A DNA stretch of 64,000 bases, taken from positions 1,550,001 through 1,614,000 of the forward strand of contig NZ_JBHUOZ010000001.1 of assembly GCF_042686025.1 (NCBI RefSeq). The letters are read 5' to 3'. The notes under the pieces were generated by a model. It was not told the origin of the DNA, did not search any database, and was given only the letters and a program-made list of their open reading frames with translations. Positions within the stretch are counted from its first letter, which is position 1. Every line of letters begins with the position of its first letter. This document shows positions 13,661 through 20,248 of the stretch, in pieces. Source of the stretch: Terrimonas rubra (GTDB lineage Bacteria > Bacteroidota > Bacteroidia > Chitinophagales > Chitinophagaceae). The translations under genes were made by a program, and so were the position numbers.

Positions 13661-13848
13661 AATTGCAATATTTGATGAATAATTTATTTCAATACTTAAA
13701 GTAAACACATTTCCGGCACCTAAATAATGATGTAAGTCAATGTTTAGGTTGATCTGCCCTAGTTGGAAACTATACATGATCCTGCTATTACTCTTACATA
13801 AAAAGCCTTAGTAAGAGAGGTTTTTCAAAAAAGTGAAAAATATTTTTT

Positions 13849-13871
13849 ACTGTGCATAAAGATTGCACAGT
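13849..13871. promoter_or_regulatory. Operator-like palindrome shared with rtcB
   Basis: ACTGTGCA and TGCACAGT flank 7 bp. TTTGTATTGT follows 12 bp after the palindrome. The same arrangement (CTGTGCA-N7-TACACAG, then 12 bp, then TTTGTGTTGT) lies before rtcB at 16448-16490. It heads the tRNA-like and slipin unit. Confidence 0.65.
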
Positions 13872-14000
13872 TGTTTCTGAAGTTTGTATTGTCAAACACA
13901 AAAACAGTTCTTAAACATATTTTCCTTATTGGAATAAAAAGCTTGCTTAACGGCAAGACGATATATGCCTGTTGTACATAAACCAGGTTAATGTTTCCGA

Positions 14001-14103
14001 GAATCATGACAGTGCAGGCGTAGTAACTACCTGTATGCTGTTATTACAAGAGTACATATATCGCCATAACCTGTCGGTCGGGGGTTCGATTCCCTCTCTC
14101 ATT
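14001..14103 (+). ncRNA. tRNA-like structure with 21-nt anticodon loop
   Basis: A consensus T-arm (GGGGG-TTCGATT-CCCTC at 14080-14096) and a 5-bp stem GTTAT/ATAAC (14040-14044 and 14066-14070) enclosing 21 nt are visible, with a D-arm-like stem CAGG/CCTG upstream. The variable region is 9 nt and the acceptor stem is poor. It may be a tRNA with an insertion in the anticodon loop, a decayed tRNA, or a tRNA mimic. Confidence 0.4.
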
Positions 14104-14165
14104 AGTGGGATAGCTCAGGGGTCAGAGCAACAGACAAGCTGCGGGTTCGAGTCCCGCCCCGGGTA
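14104..14165 (+). ncRNA. tRNA-like structure lacking the anticodon arm
   Basis: A canonical D-arm (TAGCTC, 8-nt loop, GAGC) and T-arm (GCGGG-TTCGAGT-CCCGC) are separated by only 12 nt, where about 23 nt of anticodon arm and variable loop are normal. The acceptor strands pair poorly. Elbow-only tRNA mimics are known in Y-RNA-like molecules linked to Ro and RtcB systems. That comparison is an inference. Confidence 0.45.
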
Positions 14166-14166
14166 A

Positions 14167-14262
14167 AACCGGGTAGCTCAATGGGTAGAGCAATACACTG
14201 ATAATGTATCGTTAAGAAGTACGCCGCTTCTCAAATGGCGACATTCCAATAAAGCCGGGTTT
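14167..14262 (+). ncRNA. tRNA-Ile (GAT)-like structure with abnormal T-arm
   Basis: Acceptor 5' strand AACCGGG, D-stem GCTC/GAGC, a perfect anticodon stem ATACA/TGTAT with loop CTGATAA (anticodon GAT, T33 present) and a 5-nt variable loop are canonical. Next comes a 5-bp stem AGAAG/CTTCT with a 7-nt loop TACGCCG, not the TTCGANT consensus. Another 23 nt precede CCGGGTT, which pairs with the acceptor with one mismatch. The decoding half is intact and the T half is rebuilt or decayed. Confidence 0.5.
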
Positions 14263-14540
14263 AACATGCCTGCAGCAGACTATACCTACCGGTGAAACAT
14301 ACGGAGGTATAACAACGGGGGCCGTAATGCACCAGTTGGGTTGAGCTGCAGCTATTTTACAGCCTGCAACCTGGTGTTCCGTTTATAGCGGCTTTTAGTT
14401 AACAAACAATACTCTATTGTCGTTGGATAATACAGCTTGTTTTACAACATATAGCTTACATAAACGTATACCCGGTTCCGCTAAAGGATAGCGGTGTGTT
14501 AAACAGGCTTTATTATTAATTAAGATCAAAAACAAGTAAT
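14263..14540 (+). other. Structured leader before slipin gene
   Basis: No ORF is supported. Three inverted repeats can fold: TATACCTACCG/CGGAGGTATA (14281-14311), a long imperfect stem based on CACCAG and CTGGTG (14330-14376), and CCGCTA/TAGCGG (14478-14494). With the tRNA-like elements upstream this suggests a long structured 5' RNA on the slipin transcript. Confidence 0.45.
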
Positions 14541-15641
14541 ATGAGAAAGGTAAAAGTAAATGCCTACCAGGTAGGTTTGGTTTTTAAAAATGATGTATAC
14601 CAGCGTGTGGTAACAGAAGGCAATTATTGGTTCTGGAAAAGAGAAAAGGTACAATTATTTGATATTACCAAACCATTTATAGCGCCGGTAGAGCTGGATA
14701 TATTATTGCAGGATGAAGCTTTGGCAGCTATGCTGGATATTATAGAGGTAAAAGATAATGAAATTGCCTTACAGTATGAAAATGGATTATTGAAAGCGGT
14801 ATTGACTGCCGGACGTTATGCTTACTGGAAATCAGTGATCAACCGTTCCTATATTGTTGCGGATATCAGTAAGCCTGTTATCCCGGATACTATAGACCGT
14901 GCTTTATTAAGTAAAGCTCCGCTAAGTGGCTGGGTACGTAACAGCGAAGTTCAGAGCTTTGAAAAAGCCTTGTTATTTGTGGATGGTAAGTTTGTACAGC
15001 AACTGGAGCCAGGTACGTATTACTGGTGGAAGAATAGTATTTCTATCCAGGTAGGAAAAGTGGATACCCGTCAGCAGCAGCTGGAAATAAATGGCCAGGA
15101 AATACTGACCAGGGATAAAGCGGCTTTACGTATTAATGCATGGGCCCAATACAAAGTGGTGGATATTGAACAGGCTTTGTTGTATAACAAGGAGTATGAC
15201 AAACAATTATACGTAGCTTTTCAATTAGCCATGAGGGAGTATATTGCCGGCTATGCTTTTGATGAGTTACTGGATAAAAAAGAAAGCATTGCCCCTTTTG
15301 TAATGGAGAAAGTAAAGGAACAGGCGGCACAATTAGGAGTACAGGTAAGTGATTTTGGTATCCGTGATATCATATTGCCAGGCGATGTGAAAGATATTAT
15401 GAGCCAGGTTTTGGTAGCGGAGAAAAAAGCACAGGCCAATAGTATCATGCGTCGTGAAGAAACTGCCAGCACCCGCAGCCTGTTAAACACTGCCAAACTG
15501 ATGGAAGACAATGCCATGTTATGGAAACTGAAGGAAATGGAATATGTAGAGAAAATTGCCGATAAGATCAGCAATATCAGCGTAAGCGGAAATGGTATGC
15601 TGGTCGACCAGTTGAAACAGCTGTTTGTACGCGATAAATAG
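14541..15641 (+). CDS. Slipin-like SPFH/Band-7 protein
   Basis: 366 residues. The N-terminal part holds two repeated short segments of the type GLVFKNDVYQRVVTEGNYWFWK and ALLFVDGKFVQQLEPGTYYWWK, the entry of SPFH proteins. An SPFH core follows (KAALRINAWAQYKVVDIEQAL, REYIAGYAFDELL, LGVQVSDFGIRDIILPGDVKDIM), then a coiled-coil with AEKKAQANSIMRREE. There is no clear transmembrane helix, so membrane association would be peripheral. SPFH proteins build ring-shaped scaffolds and protect partner enzymes. The gene has a terminator after it, and an HEPN gene and rtcB follow. Conserved neighbourhoods of RtcB and Band-7 proteins have been described for bacterial RNA repair, which supports a joint role. 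Confidence 0.88.
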   Translation: MRKVKVNAYQVGLVFKNDVYQRVVTEGNYWFWKREKVQLFDITKPFIAPVELDILLQDEALAAMLDIIEVKDNEIALQYENGLLKAVLTAGRYAYWKSVINRSYIVADISKPVIPDTIDRALLSKAPLSGWVRNSEVQSFEKALLFVDGKFVQQLEPGTYYWWKNSISIQVGKVDTRQQQLEINGQEILTRDKAALRINAWAQYKVVDIEQALLYNKEYDKQLYVAFQLAMREYIAGYAFDELLDKKESIAPFVMEKVKEQAAQLGVQVSDFGIRDIILPGDVKDIMSQVLVAEKKAQANSIMRREETASTRSLLNTAKLMEDNAMLWKLKEMEYVEKIADKISNISVSGNGMLVDQLKQLFVRDK

Positions 15642-15645
15642 TCTT

Positions 15646-15679
15646 ACATCCGGTACGGTTATAGTGCCGGATGTTTTTT
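15646..15679 (+). terminator. Terminator after slipin gene
   Basis: The stem ACATCCGGTAC/GTGCCGGATGT (11 bp, one wobble) has a 7-nt loop and is followed by six T residues. The HEPN gene downstream therefore needs its own promoter or read-through. Confidence 0.88.
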
Positions 15680-15741
15680 CTTTGGTTAAAAACTAATAAC
15701 TAGTAGTATATTGGAGATAGTCAAAATAATAATTCTTTAGG

Positions 15742-16287
15742 ATGGCAAGATCAAGACATTTTTTAGTTTCGAATTTTCTAAGCGGCGTAACTGCCGCTCA
15801 TAATTTACTAGCAGATGTAATCGAATCAAAAACATCTTTCATTGAACAAGTTTGTTTATCTGCAACTTTAATTGATGGGCTTCTTCGACTATCACTTGTG
15901 ATGAAGAATCAAATAGAAACAGGGAGTGCAATCGTAGACCCAATGCTTTTGTTTCAAGGAAAAAGGCAGAAGAAATACATATCTGAAAGAGACATTTACA
16001 AAAAGGCAAGAAATATTAAAATAATCTCAAAGGAGGTAGAATACAAATTAAATATCCTTTATAATAAAAGGAACGTCATTGTTCATCGTTATCTGATAAG
16101 CGATATTAAAACAAGTGAAGTTATTCGAACTGCCCAGCAGTATATTAATATTTACTTAAGAATTAAAAAGGCACATCGAATTATTCATGACAAACTTGTA
16201 CGCGATAATATTGGAATGGCAAAGTTTTTTATTAAGAATCCAACGGATCAGCATTTTTATGAGCAAATGATGAGGAAACATCTGTAA
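15742..16287 (+). CDS. HEPN-domain protein, candidate ribonuclease
   Basis: 181 residues, all-helical in appearance. YNKRNVIVHRYL carries the RX4H motif (Arg110-Asn111-x3-His115) that marks catalytically active HEPN ribonucleases such as anticodon nucleases and MNT-associated toxins; the polar residue after Arg is the usual Asn. An upstream helix with ATLIDGLLRLSLVMKNQ fits the first HEPN helices. The C-terminus is basic. Base composition is more AT-rich than in the neighbouring genes, which suggests a different history. It lies between slipin and rtcB. A nuclease that cuts tRNA beside the ligase that seals such cuts is a coherent hypothesis, but the target is unknown. A non-catalytic HEPN of the DUF4145 type is the main alternative. 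Confidence 0.65.
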   Translation: MARSRHFLVSNFLSGVTAAHNLLADVIESKTSFIEQVCLSATLIDGLLRLSLVMKNQIETGSAIVDPMLLFQGKRQKKYISERDIYKKARNIKIISKEVEYKLNILYNKRNVIVHRYLISDIKTSEVIRTAQQYINIYLRIKKAHRIIHDKLVRDNIGMAKFFIKNPTDQHFYEQMMRKHL

Positions 16288-16384
16288 AAAAATATTGGTG
16301 TTTTATCAGGTTTATTCATTTCTCTTTAGAGTGTGTAGGATGTAAACTCTGCTGCTAAGTCAGTTAATTAGCGAACCGAACCCC

Positions 16385-16406
16385 GAACGGACGTTGCAAC
16401 ATCAGC
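16385..16406. repeat. Copy of dispersed GCAACATCAGC repeat
   Basis: GAACGGACGTTGCAACATCAGC matches, with small changes, 63973-63999 at the right end of the window. It lies between the HEPN gene and the rtcB operator. Confidence 0.5.
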
Positions 16407-16447
16407 CCAATCAAGGTATAAAAGCCGGTAAATAAAAAATATTTATG

Positions 16448-16468
16448 CTGTGCAAAAAGATTACACAG
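16448..16468. promoter_or_regulatory. Operator-like palindrome before rtcB
   Basis: CTGTGCA-N7-TACACAG is followed after 12 bp by TTTGTGTTGT. The position and spacing are the same as at 13850-13892, so one regulator probably controls rtcB and the tRNA-like/slipin unit. It does not fit the GG-N10-GC sigma-54 pattern used by the rtcBA operon of enterobacteria. Confidence 0.65.
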
Positions 16469-16503
16469 TTAGGTAAGAGATTTGTGTTGTTAAAGAAAAT
16501 GAT

Positions 16504-17958
16504 ATGAGCAAGTTAAAGTTAACAGGAAAGGATTTAAGAGGCATCGGGTACCCGGAAGGGCCGGTGATAAGCGTTGCCATGACGGTGATGCAAAAGCATT
16601 ATAAACATGAAGCGAAGGAGGATGTGATGGCATTATTACAAAAAATATTGGCTGCACCGGTAGAGTATGAAAACGATGCGGTGCTGGGATTAATTGCCGA
16701 AAAATTAATTCCGAAGAAAGATTTACTGGATGGCGAAAGTATTTCGCTGAACCAAAGCGGGATACAATTTAATGTATTCGGACAGGAACATATTGAAGAA
16801 GGAGCCATGCACCAGATGTACCAGGCAGCTAAATTACCTGTATCGGTGGCCGGGGCTTTAATGCCCGATGCGCATAGCGGTTATGGCTTACCTATTGGTG
16901 GTGTACTGGCTACTGATAACGCGGTTATACCCTATGGTGTGGGCGTGGATATCGGGTGCCGTATGTGTTTGAGCATTTTTGATATTAATCCGAAAGAGTT
17001 GACCGATAAGGAATCCTATTTTGCCAGGGAATTAGGAGAAGCTACTTTATTTGGTAGCGGTGCCCAGTTTGACCGTGCAGCTAACCACGATATTATGGAC
17101 CATGCATTATTTTATACTTTGCCGTTGCTGAAACACCTGCATGGCCGTGTATGGAAACAACTGGGTACATCCGGCTCGGGTAATCACTTTGCTGAGTTTG
17201 GTATTATTGAAGTAAAAGAAAAGGATGCGGTATTAGGCGTACCTGCCGGCCACTACGTGGGATTTTTAACCCATTCCGGAAGCCGTGCGCTGGGTGCCAA
17301 TATTGCCAACCATTACACTAAAATTGCCATCAGCAAACGCCGTTTGCCACAGGATGCCAAAAACCTGGCCTGGCTGTCACTGGACGAGCAGGAAGGTATT
17401 GAATACTGGAATGCCATGAACCTGGCCGGTGATTATGCTTCAGCCTGTCACCATGTGATACATGATAAGATAGCGAAACAGTTAGGCCGTAAGCCGGTAA
17501 AGATGGTGGAGAACCACCACAATTTTGCCTGGAAAGAAATATGGGAAGGACGCGAAGTGATCGTACACCGTAAAGGGGCTACACCGGCGGGTAAAGATGT
17601 GCTGGGTATTATACCGGGCTCGATGACTGCTGACGGCTTTATTGTAAAAGGTAAAGGTGAGTCGGCTTCCGTGAACTCAGCATCGCATGGTGCCGGGCGT
17701 AAAATGAGCCGTACCCGTGCCATTGCCTCTGTTACCGATAAACAGTTTAAAGAAGAACTGAAAAAGTTTGGCGTTACATTATTAGGTGGCGGATTGGATG
17801 AATCACCCTTTGCCTATAAGGATATTAATGTGGTGATGCAATCGCAGACTGCCCTGGTGGATGTAGTGGGTAGGTTTACCCCGAAAATTGTAAAGATGGA
17901 TGGGGCCAAGCATAGAAACTGGAGTAAGAAAGAACGTCCTGATATAGTGGGCGAGTAG
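16504..17958 (+). CDS. rtcB: RNA-splicing ligase RtcB
   Basis: 484 residues, full length. RtcB joins a 2',3'-cyclic phosphate or 3'-phosphate end to a 5'-hydroxyl end using Mn and GTP, and repairs or splices tRNA. Motifs visible are MPDAHSGYGLPIGG, GVDIGCRM (metal Cys; Arg follows, where many RtcB have Gly), TSGSGNHFAEF, FLTHSGSRALG, VENHHNFAWKE, VHRKGATPAG, IIPGSM and ASHGAGRKMSR. His395 in the last is the residue that is guanylylated. There is no archease or RtcA nearby, so it may act alone as in the simpler RtcB systems. It has a separate promoter region with the shared palindrome and its own terminator. Together with the slipin, HEPN and tRNA genes it points to an RNA-repair island. Confidence 0.97.
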   Translation: MSKLKLTGKDLRGIGYPEGPVISVAMTVMQKHYKHEAKEDVMALLQKILAAPVEYENDAVLGLIAEKLIPKKDLLDGESISLNQSGIQFNVFGQEHIEEGAMHQMYQAAKLPVSVAGALMPDAHSGYGLPIGGVLATDNAVIPYGVGVDIGCRMCLSIFDINPKELTDKESYFARELGEATLFGSGAQFDRAANHDIMDHALFYTLPLLKHLHGRVWKQLGTSGSGNHFAEFGIIEVKEKDAVLGVPAGHYVGFLTHSGSRALGANIANHYTKIAISKRRLPQDAKNLAWLSLDEQEGIEYWNAMNLAGDYASACHHVIHDKIAKQLGRKPVKMVENHHNFAWKEIWEGREVIVHRKGATPAGKDVLGIIPGSMTADGFIVKGKGESASVNSASHGAGRKMSRTRAIASVTDKQFKEELKKFGVTLLGGGLDESPFAYKDINVVMQSQTALVDVVGRFTPKIVKMDGAKHRNWSKKERPDIVGE

Positions 17959-17961
17959 TAC

Positions 17962-17994
17962 AAAAGCAGTATACAATAGTATGCTGCTTTTTTT
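17962..17994 (+). terminator. Terminator after rtcB
   Basis: The arms AAAAGCAGTATAC and GTATGCTGCTTTT pair over 13 bp (one wobble) around AATA, followed by T residues. Confidence 0.88.
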
Positions 17995-18034
17995 GTGCAT
18001 GTATTTTAATACATTAGCAATACCAAAAACGGAA

Positions 18035-18412
18035 ATGATGAAGCCTGTACCAGCATCAGTAGATGCCTATATTGAAAGCTTTACAGCAACTATACAAGCG
18101 GTTTTACAACAGGTGAGGGGTGTGGTAAAAGCTGCTGCAGCTGACGCAACAGAAGAAATAAGTTATGCCATGCCCGCTTATAAAATAGGTGGTAAACCGG
18201 TTGTTTATTTTGCCGGTTATAAAACACATATCGGCTTTTACGCCACACCAACCGGCCATGCTGCTTTTGAAAAAAAACTGGCAAAGTATAAACAGAGTAA
18301 GGGCTCAGTACAGTTTCCGCTAAGTGAGCCTATGCCATTAGAGCTGATCGCAGATATTACCAGGTTTCGGGTAAAAGAAGTAAAAGCACAATTGAAAGCT
18401 AAAAAGAAGTAA
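18035..18412 (+). CDS. DUF1801 domain protein (YdhG-like)
   Basis: The start at 18035 (MMKPVPASVDAYIESF) gives 125 residues; the frame opens at 17981 inside the rtcB terminator. The domain has the EEISYAMPAYKIGGKPVVYFAGYKTHIGFY pattern of DUF1801/YdhG proteins. Some relatives act in iron handling, but the function here is unproven. It is a single small cytosolic protein. Confidence 0.85.
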   Translation: MMKPVPASVDAYIESFTATIQAVLQQVRGVVKAAAADATEEISYAMPAYKIGGKPVVYFAGYKTHIGFYATPTGHAAFEKKLAKYKQSKGSVQFPLSEPMPLELIADITRFRVKEVKAQLKAKKK

Positions 18413-18531
18413 CCAACCATGTAAAAAATAACGGGTAAAAGCAATAGTATTAATTATTGTATATTTGGTATACAGGATAACCACCACGAGTTAAATAGTT
18501 GAAAACAATTTTGTTCACTAAAACCCGTGAT

Positions 18532-19248
18532 ATGAAACACACATTGCTTGTTATGCTCGCCGGCAGCATACTCCTCTTTAGCTGCAACCCCCGTTATTAC
18601 ATGCCTAATACCCACAACGTTCCCTTACTCACGCAGAAAGGCGAAACAAATATTACTGCCTCCGGTGCCGAAGGACAGTATGAACTGCATGCCGCACATG
18701 CTGTGTCCAACAGCATCAGTATTATGGCAAATGGCGGTTTATTTAAACCGGCCGAAATGGATAACGGTGACCGGGGTTCGGGGAATTTTGTTGAACTGGG
18801 AGGAGGGTATTATAAACCATTCAACAATAACCTGGCGTTGGAAACCTTTGGCTTATTAGGGTTTGGTAGTATGGAAAACCGTTTTCCCTCTACAGTGGAT
18901 GCAAATCCCGGAACAAAAGGGGATATATCCGCCAATATTTTCCGCTATGGCTTACAGGCTAATTTCGGCTATAAGACAAAATACTTTGAAGCCGCTGTTT
19001 CTGCAAGATTTCTCAATCTTTTATACAACAATATAAAAGGTGACCTGATCTACGGAGGTGAAAACCAGGTGGCTTATTTAAAAGATAATAAAAGTAACTT
19101 TTTGTTTGAGCCGGCCTTAACAATAAGGGGTGGTTTGGAAAGATTAAAACTGCAGCTACAGTTTGGCGGATCACTTAACTTAACGAATGACGATTTTTTT
19201 CAGGAGAACTCTTTCATTACTTTTGGTATTAATTTTAATATCAGGTAA
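18532..19248 (+). CDS. Outer-membrane beta-barrel-like lipoprotein
   Basis: The start at 18532 (MKHTLLVMLAGSILLFSC) gives a lipoprotein signal with Cys18 and a 238-residue product. The mature part has alternating strands rich in Gly and aromatic residues (FVELGGGYYKPF, FGLLGFGSMENRF, LQANFGYKTKYFEAAVSARF) and ends SFITFGINFNIR, like a small barrel with an aromatic-type end. The function is unknown. It is followed after 3 bp by the phosphodiesterase gene, so the two are probably co-transcribed. Confidence 0.72.
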   Translation: MKHTLLVMLAGSILLFSCNPRYYMPNTHNVPLLTQKGETNITASGAEGQYELHAAHAVSNSISIMANGGLFKPAEMDNGDRGSGNFVELGGGYYKPFNNNLALETFGLLGFGSMENRFPSTVDANPGTKGDISANIFRYGLQANFGYKTKYFEAAVSARFLNLLYNNIKGDLIYGGENQVAYLKDNKSNFLFEPALTIRGGLERLKLQLQFGGSLNLTNDDFFQENSFITFGINFNIR

Positions 19249-19251
19249 TAT

Positions 19252-20211
19252 ATGATCTTAATTAGAAGATGGGTACTGTTAACTGTATTGAGTTTACATG
19301 CCCATTTTTTATTGGCACAAACGGCTTTTACCGTTATTCCGTTAGGAACAAAAGGCGGTAGCGACGAGAGTAACTTATCGGCCTACCTGGTTGCACCGAA
19401 AGGACAGCAAAATTTTTTGTGCCTGGATGCAGGTACTGTTTATTATGGTTTACAGAAAGCGGTTGCTAATAAACAAATAGCCGGTTCTAATACTGCCGCA
19501 GTACTAAAGAATAATATCAAAGGATATTTTATTTCACATGGTCACCTGGACCATGTAGCGGGCCTTATCATTAATTCGCCGGAAGATACTGCCAAACCCA
19601 TTTATGCTTTACCGGAAGTAATAAAAGTATTACGGGAGAAATATTTTACCTGGGATAGCTGGGCTAATTTTACCAATGAAGGGGAACCACCTTTGTTAAA
19701 GAAATACAGTTATAAACGCCTGGATTCTATCAATGAAATAGATATTGAGGGGACTGACATGCAGTTAAAAGCTTTTGAGTTATCACATGTAAATCCGCAG
19801 AAAAGTACGGCAGCGCTTATACGGCATAAAGAACAATACATACTGTACCTGGGCGATACCGGTGCTGACCGGGTAGAACAATCAGATAAATTATACCAGT
19901 TGTGGCAAAACATAGCGCCTTTAATTGATCAGCGTAAATTAAAAGGGATACTGATTGAAGTATCTTTCCCCGATAGCCAGCCCGAAAATTTATTATTCGG
20001 TCATTTAACCCCACAACTGTTGATGCAGGAGTTGACCGTTCTTTCAAAAATGTGTAAACGTAATAATGCTTTAAAAGATTTACCGGTAGTTATTACCCAC
20101 ATGAAGCCTAAAAGCAATAATGAACAGGTAATAAAAAAGGAACTACAACAGCAGAACAAGCCGGGTGTTAAACTTATTTACCCGCAGCAGGGCAAAGCCT
20201 TACAGTTCTAA
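19252..20211 (+). CDS. cpdP: Class II 3',5'-cyclic-nucleotide phosphodiesterase
   Basis: 319 residues with a cleavable signal peptide (cleavage after LLAQ near residue 23). The metallo-beta-lactamase-type motif ISHGHLDHVAG binds the metal pair; ILYLGDTGADR and later VVITHMKP complete the site. ILIEVSFPD is typical of class II PDEs such as yeast PDE1 and bacterial CpdP. It would hydrolyse extracytoplasmic or imported cAMP/cGMP in the periplasm. It is translationally close to the preceding lipoprotein gene. Confidence 0.88.
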   Translation: MILIRRWVLLTVLSLHAHFLLAQTAFTVIPLGTKGGSDESNLSAYLVAPKGQQNFLCLDAGTVYYGLQKAVANKQIAGSNTAAVLKNNIKGYFISHGHLDHVAGLIINSPEDTAKPIYALPEVIKVLREKYFTWDSWANFTNEGEPPLLKKYSYKRLDSINEIDIEGTDMQLKAFELSHVNPQKSTAALIRHKEQYILYLGDTGADRVEQSDKLYQLWQNIAPLIDQRKLKGILIEVSFPDSQPENLLFGHLTPQLLMQELTVLSKMCKRNNALKDLPVVITHMKPKSNNEQVIKKELQQQNKPGVKLIYPQQGKALQF

Positions 20212-20248
20212 ACCTATCCTCATTGTTGTAGTTCCCGTTACATGGTTA

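Noticed and set aside
13972..14166. 64-codon frame across the tRNA-like elements
   Set aside because: The D- and T-arm consensus sequences account for the DNA; the peptide has no sensible composition.
13849..16490. Sigma-54 promoters before slipin and rtcB, as in enterobacterial rtcBA
   Set aside because: The elements do not show the GG-N10-GC spacing and no RtcR-type activator is encoded here.
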